Shown: positions 1 to 10,791, counted from the stretch's first letter. The stretch: DNA of 64,000 nucleotides from Onchidella celtica (GCA_963931925.1 OZ007581.1:26778476-26842475), one strand, 5' to 3'. Notes: generated by a model from the sequence alone, not told the origin. Numbers and translations are program-made.

Positions 1-2
1 CA

Positions 3-1643
3 TGGAAGGGACCATATAGAGTCCAAAAGAGACTCTCCAGAGTCAATTACTTGATAGACATCCGCGGGCAGCAAAAAGTATTCCATATTAATATGCTCAA
101 AAAGTACCTGCCTAGCGATGATCGTCGTCGAGGCGACTCCGTTCATGTCATCGCAAGGGCCAACGCGGCTTTAGTTACTGTCGACGACGAGGACCCGTTA
201 AGTATCGACAGATCCTTGCCCATATTACAAGCCTCCGAGAGCATCAGTGATATTAATATCAGTGATGAGCTTACGCCGTCTCAAAAACAGGACCTTACGG
301 ACCTGCTCCAAGAATTTGCGACAGTGTTCACTGACCTGCCCGGTTGTACGTTTTTAGTCCAACATGTAATCCGTCTCCAGACAGACGTGCCTGTTTTTGT
401 TAAACCGTACCCGCGCCCGCTGCACGCTCACGAAACGATAATTACAGAAGTACGTGCCATGCTACGGCTAGGCGTCATAGAGCGATCAACAAGTCCGTAT
501 TGCTCGCCGATTGTCTTGCTAAAGAAGAAAGGCGATACCGTGCGCTTCTGCATTGACTATAGAAAGCTCAATGCTATTACCATCTATGATGCGGAACCCA
601 TTCCCAATCAGGAGGACCTTTTCGCGCGGTTATCTAACGCCACTATCTTCTCTAAAATAGACTTATCCAAAGGATATTGGCAGATTCCTCTCGAAGAGGA
701 TAGTAAACAGTATACAGCCTTTCAAACCCCTTTGGGTTTAATGCAATGGAAATATATGCCTTTTGGACTGGTTACTGCACCAGCAACTTTCGCGCGCATG
801 ATGAACATCTTATTAAATGAACTGCGCTGCGTGTTATCCTACTTCGATGATATATGTATTTTTCAGACCGATTGGGCTGGCCACTTGATGGCCCTTCGTG
901 AAGTCTTTGCCACTCTTCGCCGAGCTGGCCTTACCGCGAGGCCCAGTAAGGTCTTCTTGGGCTATTCCCACATAAACTTCTTGGGTCATACCATAACCCG
1001 CGGGGTTCAGACTCCAGACAATCGCAAAATATCCACTATTTTGAAACTTCAACCCCCTAAAACTAAAAAACAAGTCCGTAGCTTGTTGGGACTTTTGAAT
1101 TACTACAGGAAGTTCATACCAAACTTTTCTTCCCTTTCAGCCCCGTTATCTGATCTAACGAGGAAGAATTTTCCAAATAAAGTCGTCTGGACGCCTCAGT
1201 GCGCTGATGCCCTTCAGACTATTCAGAATTTATTTTCTACTTTCCCCCTGCTTGTTTTACCAGATATTCGCCAGACCTTCGTCGTCCGTACAGATGCGTC
1301 GGATAAAGGTATCGGCGCCGTGTTGCTCCAAGAGCATGAAGGTTCCTTACGTCCGTGCTTTTACGCAAGCCGGAAGCTACTTGATAGAGAGACTCGATAT
1401 GCGATTATCGAACGTGAGTGTCTCGCGATTGTTTACGCGGTCGATGCATTTTCTCGATACTTATTAATGTCCGAATTTATAATTGAAACGGATCATCGTC
1501 CATTACTATTCCTCAAGTCGAACAGAGCGAGAAATGCGCGACTTACCCGATGGAGCCTTGCGCTCCAGGAATACAAATTTACCATTAGAGCTATACCTGG
1601 GAATGATAATCTACAAGCCGATGTGTTGTCCCGGTTAATTTAG
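3..1643 (+). CDS. pol: Ty3/gypsy pol fragment: integrase C-terminus, reverse transcriptase, RNase H
   Basis: The frame is open from the window edge, so the 5' part is missing. The first codons read W-K-G-P-Y-R-V, followed by V-N-Y-L-I-D and F-H-I-N-M-L-K-K-Y. This is the GPY/F module that ends gypsy-type integrases. After a variable acidic linker (about 110-330) comes reverse transcriptase: a V-K-P-Y-P-R-P lead-in, F-C-I-D-Y-R-K-L-N, the first catalytic Asp in S-K-I-D-L-S-K-G-Y-W, and the catalytic box Y-F-D-D at about 840-851. RNase H follows, with T-D-A-S near 1290, E-R-E-C-L-A-I near 1410, T-D-H-R-P-L near 1490 and A-D-V-L-S-R just before the stop. No integrase follows RNase H. The order IN-RT-RNase H is that of the Gmr1 group of Ty3/gypsy elements, not the usual RT-RNase H-IN order. 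The frame has no internal stop, so the copy looks fairly young. Assignment to pol is secure; the Gmr1 label rests on domain order alone. Confidence 0.92.
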   Translation, partial: WKGPYRVQKRLSRVNYLIDIRGQQKVFHINMLKKYLPSDDRRRGDSVHVIARANAALVTVDDEDPLSIDRSLPILQASESISDINISDELTPSQKQDLTDLLQEFATVFTDLPGCTFLVQHVIRLQTDVPVFVKPYPRPLHAHETIITEVRAMLRLGVIERSTSPYCSPIVLLKKKGDTVRFCIDYRKLNAITIYDAEPIPNQEDLFARLSNATIFSKIDLSKGYWQIPLEEDSKQYTAFQTPLGLMQWKYMPFGLVTAPATFARMMNILLNELRCVLSYFDDICIFQTDWAGHLMALREVFATLRRAGLTARPSKVFLGYSHINFLGHTITRGVQTPDNRKISTILKLQPPKTKKQVRSLLGLLNYYRKFIPNFSSLSAPLSDLTRKNFPNKVVWTPQCADALQTIQNLFSTFPLLVLPDIRQTFVVRTDASDKGIGAVLLQEHEGSLRPCFYASRKLLDRETRYAIIERECLAIVYAVDAFSRYLLMSEFIIETDHRPLLFLKSNRARNARLTRWSLALQEYKFTIRAIPGNDNLQADVLSRLI

Positions 1644-2232
1644 TATCATTATATAGTCTGTAAACATTGAGGTTGAGCACTTTTCACCTTATTCGGAGAC
1701 CGTGGATGGTTTCACATTATTTGTCCTACAAGTTATGGGCATACTTTCTCAAAATTTATGTGATTCCTTTATCCACTAGCGTCCATTCTGACCAAGACCT
1801 GAGTTCCAGACAACCTTGACGCCTTTGTCTGCGGGTCAATGAGATGAGGAAATGGCAAACCAAGGGACCAGACCTACTGCTGCCAGGATACCATTACGTT
1901 ACATTAACCATTGTTTGTACATGTTATATGTGTCATAATTACGCTCAGTGAAGCTATGAGCTAGATGCTCAATATTTTAAGTCTTTACAGTATGTCTTTG
2001 TGAAATAGGTTATCACTTTAATTGTAACGATATTGTTACATTACATATATTACACTATACACAATTACCACATATATTATAGAACGTCGCATATGTCCTT
2101 CAGAATGCACGTTCTCAACAATTTTTTTCATGACTTTCAGTTAACGCTATAGTTTTTCCATATGGCTTCCAAATGTATTCTGACTTAATGACTTTAGTAC
2201 ACATTGTGTCGTTCAAACCCTAAGTTTTCACT
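1644..2232 (+). other. Untranslated spacer between pol and the 3' LTR
   Basis: About 590 bases with no ORF of note lie between the pol stop and a purine tract. No envelope-like gene is visible. It is AT-rich, with repeated stops in all frames. It is placed inside the retrotransposon because it leads into a polypurine tract. Confidence 0.5.
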
Positions 2233-2243
2233 GGGGTGGGGGA
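2233..2243 (+). promoter_or_regulatory. Polypurine tract of the Gmr1-like element
   Basis: The run GGGGTGGGGGA is immediately followed by TGTGTCAAGAG. A purine run just before a 5'-TG is the usual plus-strand primer at the 3' LTR boundary. The matching 5' LTR is outside the window, so the boundary cannot be confirmed here. Confidence 0.5.
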
Positions 2244-3520
2244 TGTGTCAAGAGCGGATTTGGTTCATAAGAGTAAATTTTTGCGAGAGCAGTAAGTAAT
2301 TTTTAGAAACGTAATTATTGTACGAGCCAGCATAACTTGGCCTTGAGCTGGTCTCGTAAACAATGTGTTTTGAACAGTTTTTTCCCTGATAGATAGACAG
2401 AAGGTGGGGAAGGATAGAGGGACAGCGTAGGTGTGCATGACTGAGCACTTGTTGTATCTCGTGTTTTGAACTAGGGGTAGTAAAGAGGGAAGGGGTGAGT
2501 AGGAATTAAATGTTATTGAGACGTCTGTTGACGTACAGAAAAACCGTGATCCAGAGTAAAAGCTCGGGGTTTTGAACATGTTAAGAATTTATTGCTATAA
2601 AATTTATATTATATTGTATTGAAGTAATTCGACCTTTGATGTCGACCCAAGGTCGTTGCGTAGGGCTGTTACTTAAAATAACTCAGTTCGGCAGCTGAGC
2701 TAGAAGTGGTTGCACCAATCACAATCCAGGAATTAGACGGTAAGCTGCAGATGCAGTCCAGTATTTAAGGCCATACAGAACTTAGTTCTGGGCCACATGT
2801 AGAAAATCCATTTACGAGGTGGACGGCGATAGTCCTCAGCCAGATGAGGGACATGGAGACGCAGTTGAGCAGTCCATTGTGAGGGGCCTGATTTAAAGCT
2901 CCAGAGCCTAAGCTACTTGGTTTGATATAAACCCACAGCGTTTACATCCAGCGCTCTCACTCCCAGTGAGGGCCGCATGGTGAGAGTCTATACTAATTTG
3001 TAATGATGAAAGTGAACCGTTCTACTTACTTTTGAAGACAGTTTCAGAGCTACCGCCAGACAACGCATGGTTGTACAAGCATTCTCCATGGCGTGTCTAG
3101 AGGAAATGTCCACATCATAACATGTCTCATTGAATTAATAGAATTTAAACTGTTATATCCGTCGCCACGTGCGCGGATTCTATTTGCCATATAACTCATA
3201 TGACCTGCAAGTAGTTAGATTGAATTCGTTAGTCTTTATAAAAGCTGTAGTTCCATTAGTTAGATTCAGTTGCCTTTGAATTGATATATATATTTATAAT
3301 TATATTTGTTACATTAATTCCTGTAATTAAACTGCTCTACAGTTCTGCTAAAATTGAAAGCAATTGATTTATTTAGTTTCTAGAGTGCAAGTATTTATTT
3401 TTGTGTGTTCGTCGATTGTGGGAGCGGACCTCGAAAGAGTGTCAGTCGAAATATCCCCATGTAACCCACATCGCGACAAGGATCATACGTATATTATTAT
3501 TAGAACATTGTTACGTCGGC
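2244..3520 (+). mobile_element. Putative 3' LTR of the Gmr1-like element
   Basis: It begins TGTG right after the purine tract. Near its right part it has a plausible LTR promoter, TTTATAAAAGCTG at about 3236-3248, and AT-rich sequence with candidate poly(A) signals after that. The right end is a guess, because no second LTR is available for alignment and no target duplication can be tested. Minus-strand ORFs at 2248-2579 lie inside it and are considered chance. Confidence 0.35.
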
Positions 3521-4030
3521 ATTCAAAGGCCACATTGACTGACGCTGATTCTCTCCCCCAGTCCCCTCCCCTCTAAATCCACAAAATAATTATTTTCTTT
3601 GTGATGACAAGAGAACTCCATTTCTTTCTTTATTGTTCTACCATCCAGAATGCGTTCTGTCTCTCTTCTGAGTTTTCGAAAACAATAGTCAGTGTTTTGG
3701 TCCGCTATTCCTTTGTCAGGTCACCTCGTCGAAGTGGAACTCCTTTATTATCTCACTCCTTGAAGCTGCCATTACTTTGAAATCATATCCATCTATTTTC
3801 AGTTGGCATAACTCTGTAAACTGTACTTAGGTCCCTCCTCTGCTACCCCGCCTTTTGAACACATCCTTAACTAACAGTGTATTTCAAGCAGTTATAGAGA
3901 TTCGATGCAAGTAAACATTTAGACTTGATGGTTCCATGGAGAAAAGTAGATAGAATAACCGGGTTCTTTTGTTAATTGTTATGTAGGTAGGTGGGAGGGT
4001 ATGTTGGTGCCTGGGTATATGGGTAGGTAA
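3521..4030. other. Unassigned sequence
   Basis: No coding potential and no repeat relationship to the rest of the window is visible. A pyrimidine-rich patch lies at about 3550-3570. Confidence 0.3.
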
Positions 4031-4032
4031 TG

Positions 4033-4105
4033 TAGATAATAATAATAATAATGTATAGCATTTATATAGCGCATATCCATTTAAAATGCTCTATGCGCTT
4101 TACAG
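4033..4105 (-). repeat. 3' end of a LINE (or LINE-tailed SINE) with terminal hairpin and (ATT)n tail
   Basis: On the minus strand the sequence reads AGCGCATA, a 16-base loop, TATGCGCT, then ATATAAATG and an ATT microsatellite tail. Two other copies (28924-28999 and 62047-62130) have the same layout with different but still complementary stem bases. The body upstream is absent, so this is a 5'-truncated copy. Confidence 0.65.
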
Positions 4106-4239
4106 AAACAACATGTCAACCACAGAGCAGAATGGAGCTGCCTGCGAAGCGCTCAACACACTGCACTGCTTCTTTCTCTCTACCTGTCTCGCTCACTCTC
4201 TCTCTCTATCTCAGAGCAAATTGTAACGCAGCCTGTTAG

Positions 4240-4316
4240 GCGCAGTTCACAACTCGCAACAGTTCACAACTCACAGCAGTTCACAACTCACATCAGTTCA
4301 CACAACACACAACTCA
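4240..4316. repeat. Short tandem repeat of about 17 bp
   Basis: Four imperfect copies of a CAGTTCACAACTCACA-type unit lie side by side. This is a small minisatellite with no coding frame. Confidence 0.7.
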
Positions 4317-4364
4317 AATAATATTTGAATATTTATTAATAACAATATATATATGATTTTGTTG

Positions 4365-4692
4365 TTGCTGGTTGGGGTGGGGGGGGGGGGTGATATGGAT
4401 AAATTTTAATCTATTAATTTCAATTTTCAATTTTGCCCGGGCAGCGGCCTTTCGGCCTGCTCTTTACGATTTCCAACTGCCAAGGTATCTTTAACGTGCG
4501 CAACGTGCACACGGGCCCTCCGAATTTTTTCGTCCTTATCCGAGAAGACTAGGTACTCGATCCTACCCCCCAATAGGACCAGGGACTTGAAAATATGAGA
4601 AAAATCCAATTTCCAACATGCCTGCACTGCCCGGGTTTAGAACCCGGGACCTTTGGCATGAGAGGCGAGCACCTTGCCTCTAGACCACCTTG
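4365..4692 (-). repeat. tRNA-derived SINE, head and core, minus strand
   Basis: Read on the minus strand, it starts with a pol III-like A box (TGGTCTAGAGGCAAGG) and, about 30 bases on, a B box (CCGGGTTCTAAACCCGGG). Then comes the family core with TAGGATCGAGTACCTAGTC, CTTCTCGGATAAGGACGA and TTAAAGATACCTTGGCAGTT, and then a C-rich stretch. The best full copy in the window is at 62572-62990, which defines the family here. This copy lacks the distal 3' segment. Confidence 0.8.
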
Positions 4693-4779
4693 TCACATAC
4701 GCAGGTATGTCAGGTCAATGTGTTTTAGTTAGGGAAGCATATTGTGTGCACTGTTAATTTTGTTAATTTAGTTAATTTA

Positions 4780-4930
4780 TCAGTGTGTGTGTATATATGT
4801 GTGTGTGCGCGCTATGTATCATACTTTCTGCTTCTGTAACTGTATTGTTATGTATTCAATGATCAAAACAAATTTCCTTGTACAAGGACGAATAAAATTT
4901 ATCTTATCTTATCTTATCTTATCTTATGTT
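4780..4930 (+). repeat. Retroposon 3' tail with (ATCTT)n
   Basis: A TG-rich stretch is followed by TTGTACAAGGACGAATAAAA and five to six ATCTT repeats (4901-4927). An AATAAA-like motif just before a pentanucleotide tail is typical of non-LTR retroposon 3' ends. No body is recognised. Confidence 0.45.
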
Positions 4931-5155
4931 GATAGGTAGATATGGAGGTAGATAGGTCGGTAGGTGATTTGGGTACCGTATTTAGAGAGATGGGTGTATG
5001 GGTTTTGAGATCTAAGGGTGAAACATTAACATTCTATTCAAACAATAATAAGGGTTTTCAGCCTAGCATTTTATTTAAACAATAATATACGGGGACAACC
5101 AAAACTGAATCGCCCGAAAGCTCAGGAAATCTCATGGACAGAAACAAAGAACTTG

Positions 5156-5412
5156 GAAGAGGTTAGTTCAACACCTAGGTTGAGTACCATTTTGCTCAAA
5201 CTAGAATTGCTCACATCAGTGGGAACTTGATAAAAAAAAAAAAGGGCTTTCATTCTATAGTAACATTATCTCCCTATCGTTAATCAGCGCTGAAAAAAGT
5301 TTGATTTGATTTCAATGCAATTACAAGGTTAAGCCCAAAGTGTTTTTTTTTTTTTTTGTTGGTCTCCAAACGCCTCAGTACCGCTTAACGCTAGTCTTGA
5401 ACTAACCTCTTC
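5156..5412. mobile_element. MITE-like element with 16-bp terminal inverted repeats
   Basis: GAAGAGGTTAGTTCAA at 5156-5171 is exactly reverse-complemented at 5397-5412. The interior is A- and T-run rich and non-coding. I could not identify a target-site duplication, so the superfamily is open. Confidence 0.55.
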
Positions 5413-5654
5413 TATTAACTTAGAAAACAGTGGGTCAAATCGAAGTCAACATGGCAGCCAAACCGCTTAAAGCTGTTAATAATAAAAACAGATGGAGAAC
5501 CTAGATCTACCCAGATATACTACAAAACAATGACTATAATAATAATAAATGAAGAAAATATCCTGACTCTCACGTAGAAATTGATAGACTGGCCTGGTGG
5601 TTCACGATCAAGTTATGACTGACAGAAGGAAGGTTAAGGATATGATCTCACGGT

Positions 5655-5968
5655 CACACCATGGTCGTAGCTGTTGGTCGAGAGGCAAGGTGCTCTCCTC
5701 TCATGCACCAGATACCGAGTTTGATCACCGGTTGGAGCAGGCGTATTGGGTTATTGTGTGTGTGTGGCGGGGGGTCCCTGACCCTGATCCCTGGGGGGGG
5801 GGGGTCCCTGACCCTGATCCCGTGGTAGGTAGGATCGAGTGCCTAGTCTCCCCGGATAACAATGAAAACCTCGGCGGGCCTGTGTGCACATTGCCCACGT
5901 TAAAGATACCTTGGCAGTTGAAAGTCGAGAAGAGCAGGCCGAACAAGACCACTGCCCAGGCTAAATGC
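5655..5968 (+). repeat. tRNA-derived SINE, plus strand, degenerate
   Basis: Same family as 62572-62990. It has a degenerate A box near 5672, a core with GTAGGATCGAGTGCCTAGTC near 5826, and the TTAAAGATACCTTGGCAGTT block near 5900. It carries an internal direct duplication of a GGGGTCCCTGACCCTGATCC segment (5775-5822) separated by a G run. The overlapping ORFs on both strands are by-products of the SINE. Confidence 0.75.
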
Positions 5969-6160
5969 TAAAACACGAATGCCTACCATAAAAACACACA
6001 GAAACAAGAACAACTATAATAAAAACAGGAAAGGTGAGATGTAAACACAAGCGATCCTCCTAAAATAAAAACCTAAACACTAGGTCCTTGAAAAGCACAT
6101 TAACAACAAACGAGATGCAAGGGACAGCCATACATAAATAACTTGTTTCCACCTCTTTAA

Positions 6161-6373
6161 CCCTCTAGTGCCTAGGCGAAAATTGCCAATCACAAAACTT
6201 CTGAAATTATGTACTGAACTAATTTTAAATAGTCAGATTATTGTAAAAATATGAATAATTATGTAACTGGAAAAAGTATTTGATGATAAAATTGGAACAG
6301 TAAATGCATCAAAGATAGAGTATTTTGGCTCCAGGAGCCCTGTTTCAAATATGGTTCACTGGGCGCTAGAGGG
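6161..6373. mobile_element. Decayed piggyBac-like MITE
   Basis: The left end is TTAA followed by CCCTCTAGTGCC; the right end is GGGCGCTAGAGGG followed by TTTT. Ends of the CCCT...AGGG type flanked by TTAA are the hallmark of piggyBac elements. Here the right TTAA would be mutated to TTTT. The 213-bp interior has no coding capacity. Confidence 0.5.
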
Positions 6374-6910
6374 TTTTGGATTCTGCCACGCACTCTTTTA
6401 CATCTTTAAAGACCTAAGAACAGAACATCCGTGTACGTTCAGTCATATGAAGCTGTCTATTCTAGACGGGAAATGTACGTGTGTGAAACACTTGAAAAAC
6501 GCAGACCATGAAAATTGGTTTTTGTTTTGTCCATTCTCAGAGATATGATGACGAAGATTTCTTGGTGGGACAGCCAAAGCGAGCTAACTGTAAAGGGGCC
6601 CATACACGATCAAATTTTTGATCAAAAATTTGATTTCAAATATTTGATGGGAAATTTGATCGTGTGTAGGGTGATTTGATGTCCAAAAAAATTTTGAATC
6701 AAATATTTGATGGTTCAAATCCAGTTGATATTTTTTGACGGGTTCGTCAAATTTTTCATGGGCCGTCCAATTTTTGATACGTTTGTGGGCTCCCGTCAAA
6801 TTTTTGATCAAATTCTATTTCGCACGCGACCAGTGTTACAAACAACCTGTTATCGTCACCACTCGAAGTTTTTGAATTCTTTATCATTCTGTTCAGTTCT
6901 ATCATAGAAA

Positions 6911-9900
6911 ATGTCTAAAAAAGAGTTAGAGAAACGCTTCCTGCTCGAACTGATCGAAGTTTATAAAAGTTTACCCGTGCTGTGGTGTATTAAATCGGAA
7001 GATTACCACAACAGAGTTAAAAAATCTGAGGCATACCAGGTACTCTACGAGAAATATCAAGAGCACTTCTCGACAGGGTCACTTGAGGAAATGAAAAAAA
7101 AGATAAACAGTCTCAGGACCGGCTTCAAGACTGAACTAAGAAAAATGGAAAGAAGCATGAAATCTGGAGCCGGTGCTGATGATCTATATCAGTCAACAGC
7201 GTGGTATATGGAGCCGATGATGTTTTTAAAAGACCAAGAGACTCCCGCCTCATCAATGAGCACCCTTGACCAGAGCTGCGATCACGAAGAAATTCAGGTA
7301 AGTCAGTTGTCTTTTTTGGTTCATTTGGCAGGGTGTCCGCTTTGAATTCGGTAAGGAATTTTCAAAATACCAGCCAGTATAAACGGCATGTATTGCCTAT
7401 CCTGCCTCATACTGGGCGATAGTTGAACACGCGTTGGTCATGATCTAATTTGTCTCCTCCGTACGGCTTCAAAAGATTTTCTGTCATTCCAAATGCATCG
7501 TCAGCGACGAAAACAAATGGCATTTTGTTTCCATTTTGAACAATGCACTCAGGTTCTGGGATGTTCAAATTGGATTCTTCGAGACGGCGGCCGAATTCAG
7601 TCACGGCTATCACTCCTCCATCGGAAACACGTCCATTGACGCCCACATCTGCCATAAGGAATTCGTAATTGGCATTGACAACAGCCATAAGTAATATGCT
7701 GAAGAACTTCTTGTAGTTGAAGTAAAACGATCCAGATCCTGGAGGTTTAGCAATGTGCTTTCCATCTATAGCACCTAAACAGTTAGGAAAATTCCATGCC
7801 GACTTGAAGCCTTCGCTCGTCAAAATCCATTCGCCTGTTGTTTTTGGCATCTGAAAAATATATTATTGAAACTTGTTAAACTAAACTGCAAATACACATG
7901 CGGAAGGTTATGTCGAGTTCGACTTGGGCATTGCATTTGTTCTTTGAGGAATAACATTTACCCCGATCGCTCTTCTTACCACACCCAGGTGATAAAATGG
8001 ATACCAACTCATATTGAGTAAGAAAGCAATTCTACGACAGACCTGTGCCCTGTCCAGAAGCTGACCTTATGTGGCGGATCCACTTCACTGAATGGGAATC
8101 GGGATAAACTCCCCCTTCCCCCACCAATCCCCCCCCCCCCCCCATCCACCCATTTTATCTTTGACTGTCTCAGTGTGTTTGTTCAACTCACCTGAATGGA
8201 TCATCCGAAATATTTTTGTCTGTTCAGACAATTTCTCACAAAGTTTTGTTTTATTCTATTCCAGGATGGAGATGGCTTACATGACGGTGCTAAGGATGTC
8301 GATACCGAAGTCTGTGAAGGATCTTTTCTAGCCAGCACACCCACACTGCCCAGACCGACTAGGTCATCATGCTCCAACCAATCAATAATGTCACGATCAC
8401 GTGCGTGAAGATGGTTACGACCACGTGTGTGATGAGTACCTAACTTATTTACCTTTCAAACCCAGCTAACAAGCCAAGCAAGCAGACCAGCGATCAACGG
8501 ACACATGGAGTGAAATTTAAATTAAACGATATTTAATTATAAATGCATGACAAAACTTATGTGAAAACATTCAACTCATGATAATCACATACATAATCAC
8601 AAAAACAGAGATACTTCAAATTTACTCTTGGGGAACATGGCTATTCTCTATTCCCCGTTTCACATCTAGATCTAATCCCTCTGTCTATAAACTTAACTAC
8701 GTATACTTAATAGTCTCTGTCAACAGCTGCCCTCCTCGTTGATGCATTTTCACGTCTCCAGAGTTCACACGATCCTTTCTAGATCTCTAACTTCGACGAT
8801 AAAAGGGGAAACAGGCGTCCCTGGCTTCACACAAATAAGAACACACAGTTCACACCAGCCATCGTAGATTACTAGCTCCTTGAGGGGTTATCAGCCCGTC
8901 CTCAAAGACTCTTCTTCTGCAAACACACACAGCACATCGACGGTTCACACCCGCCATCGCAAATCACGAGCTTCTGATGGGTTCCCATCCTATCATCAGA
9001 ACTCCTCAACTTCTGGTCCCCATGGCACGACCTTCCACTTGTCGCCCGGACCGATTAAATTCTTCTTATTGGGAAATACATGTGAACATCATGGATCCCT
9101 CACACACCTAACACTTCTGGTCCCCACTGGCACGACCTTCCACTTGTCGCCCGGACCGATAAATTCTGCGTCTTCCTTTTAGGAATGAATAACTTGGGAA
9201 CCTTCATAGATTCCTCACATACATAACACCCCTGGTCCCCATGGCACGACTTTCCACCTGTCGCCCGGACCACTTCTCGCTGCGTCTTCCTCTAGGAACG
9301 AATAATTTGGGAACCACGTGTGTCGAGCCTCTCCTCTACTTATACTCCCGAGGTTTTTGCACACGCGACTAGTTTAAAGAGAGTCGTGTGTATCTATCCA
9401 CGCTCGTCAACAATGTTAAAAACCGTGTTTTCCCCTGCTAAGCTCACCCCCCTAGACTCGTGGCGCACAAGGCCACCGACCTTCCTCGTGATAGTAATCT
9501 TTCATGCTAGTCAACAACTTAAAAAAACTCCCCTTCTCCCCTACTATACTCGTGGCGTACAAGGTCATCAACCTTAATCGTGACAATAACTACTGTGAGA
9601 AAGCTCAAATCAACCGCGGAAGCAGATAAAGCGGAGATGTTGTCATTAGCCAAAGCACGGCTAACTGAGCCGGAAGACCCCTACCTTTGCCAAGCCAAGA
9701 CATGGGCGCATGAAATAAAATGTATGGATGCCAGACAACAGATATTCGCAAAAAAAGCAATCAATGACATTATATTCGAAGGACGCTGTGGAAATTTGCA
9801 CAGGGATTCAGTGAAAATAAATTGTGAGATCGCCACCCCGCATGGCAGTCGGTGTAGTACCCCGTACACTAGCTCTCTTGGCACAGTTCAGACTGAATCG

Positions 9901-9993
9901 GCAACTGTGACCATGAATAATTACTCGCAATCATGTGTTGATCAAAACAGCCTTTCTCACTATTTCAGTACCTTCGATCATACTCAATATTAA
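6911..9993 (+). CDS. Harbinger-associated MADF-domain protein (spliced, interrupted)
   Basis: Exon 1 (6911-7297, 129 codons, phase 0) encodes a MADF/Myb-SANT-like domain: [12 protein letters not shown] near residue 12, then [14 protein letters not shown] and a basic helix. It ends at CAG|GTAAGT. Exon 2 starts at 8265 after a TTCTATTCCAG acceptor and continues in frame (D-G-D-G-L-H-D-G...) to R at 8400-8402, with a stop two codons later. A further in-frame block (9598-9993) encodes [13 protein letters not shown] and a C-terminal segment with [18 protein letters not shown], which is BESS-like. These fit one protein, but 8403-9597 has no matching splice sites and looks like an insertion. A poly(A) signal AATAAA lies near 10120. 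Such proteins partner the transposase in binding the element ends. Family assignment is good; the exon 2-3 junction is uncertain. Confidence 0.7.
7407..7850 (-). CDS. PIF/Harbinger transposase, C-terminal exon (truncated)
   Basis: This is the minus-strand continuation of the exon at 10792-11217. It begins at a TATTTTTCAG acceptor (7851-7860) in phase 0. It encodes the DDE core: [10 protein letters not shown] (first Asp), a [10 protein letters not shown] block, [22 protein letters not shown], and F-N-Y-R at the end. The usual following block with the catalytic Glu (R-A-R-R-x-V-E-N-x-F-G type) is missing, because the frame stops two codons after F-N-Y-R. With exon 1 the protein would be about 289 residues, short for the family. 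It lies inside intron 1 of the plus-strand MADF gene. The copy is probably inactive. Confidence 0.8.
   Translation of the reverse strand: MPKTTGEWILTSEGFKSAWNFPNCLGAIDGKHIAKPPGSGSFYFNYKKFFSILLMAVVNANYEFLMADVGVNGRVSDGGVIAVTEFGRRLEESNLNIPEPECIVQNGNKMPFVFVADDAFGMTENLLKPYGGDKLDHDQRVFNYRPV
8403..9597. repeat. Repeat-rich segment interrupting the MADF gene
   Basis: A segment of about 1.2 kb separates two in-frame parts of the MADF protein. It contains three tandem copies of about 100 bp with GGCACGACCTTCCACTTGTC (from about 9010 to 9320) and paired longer repeats (8830-8990 and 9380-9590). Its two ends are weakly inverted relative to each other (a TCACG...GACC motif). It has no acceptable GT/AG pair in the right phase, so a nested insertion is favoured over an intron. 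Confidence 0.45.
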
Positions 9994-10160
9994 GTGTGGT
10001 TTTTCAATATTGATTTAATTCATTATATCACACACTTGTATTTCCTGAATTAGATTGTACAAGATCATACCAAAGTCAATGTTTTTAGTTAATGATCATG
10101 TTCATAATTTAACCATTAATAATAAAGTTCCACAGTTCGCAGGCAGTCCAAGTTTTCATT

Positions 10161-10210
10161 TTGTTGTTGTTGTTGTTGTTGTTGCTGTTGTTGTTGTTGT
10201 TGTTGTTATT
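10161..10210. repeat. (TTG)n microsatellite
   Basis: An uninterrupted TTG run with one TGC variant, inside the Harbinger element downstream of the MADF gene. Confidence 0.95.
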
Positions 10211-10791
10211 GAATAATTTGCATTTGTCATTACAGTTTGGCCAAAAAAGCGCCATCTGGAAGATCATCATAACTTTGTAAAGAATCTTCTCGGGGAAATG
10301 TTAAAAAAAATGCTCCGAAATGTTCATGATCTATGCTGTATTACAACAAAGATATGCTAGAACTACAAAACTGATCTTTTTTAAAACAAATATCAATATT
10401 TACGCTAAGATGTCGAATACGGCGACAACAAAGCTGTTAAAATTGGGAATTTTGTTTTTCAAAGCAAATCAACTCATGATGTTTAGATTCACACATTAAA
10501 TATAGTACAATATTATAAGATAGACATATAAAAATCACAGACTATTTGTGCCTATAGGTAGATCTATATCTTATTGTTCTCAAATATGAAAACTGTAGTA
10601 AAAAAAATGGGAGTTATCACTTTTTTTCAGAGGACGCTTTTTGGGTCGTACTGTACAACCTTCTATTTAAATAGAGAATGTCCAAGGATGCCCACACGCA
10701 CAATGTTCTTTTCAGTCCCTCCCCCCTCCCCCGAGAGGGACGCTCGGCCAACTGAGCTACAACAATATGGTTTAAGATAAATTCAGCTCAC

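Noticed and set aside
2248-2579. Overlapping minus-strand ORFs of 66 and 104 codons
   Set aside because: Inside the putative LTR, no family features, opposite to the element.
5597-5971. 124-codon plus-strand ORF
   Set aside because: Lies within the degenerate SINE and its G-run duplication.
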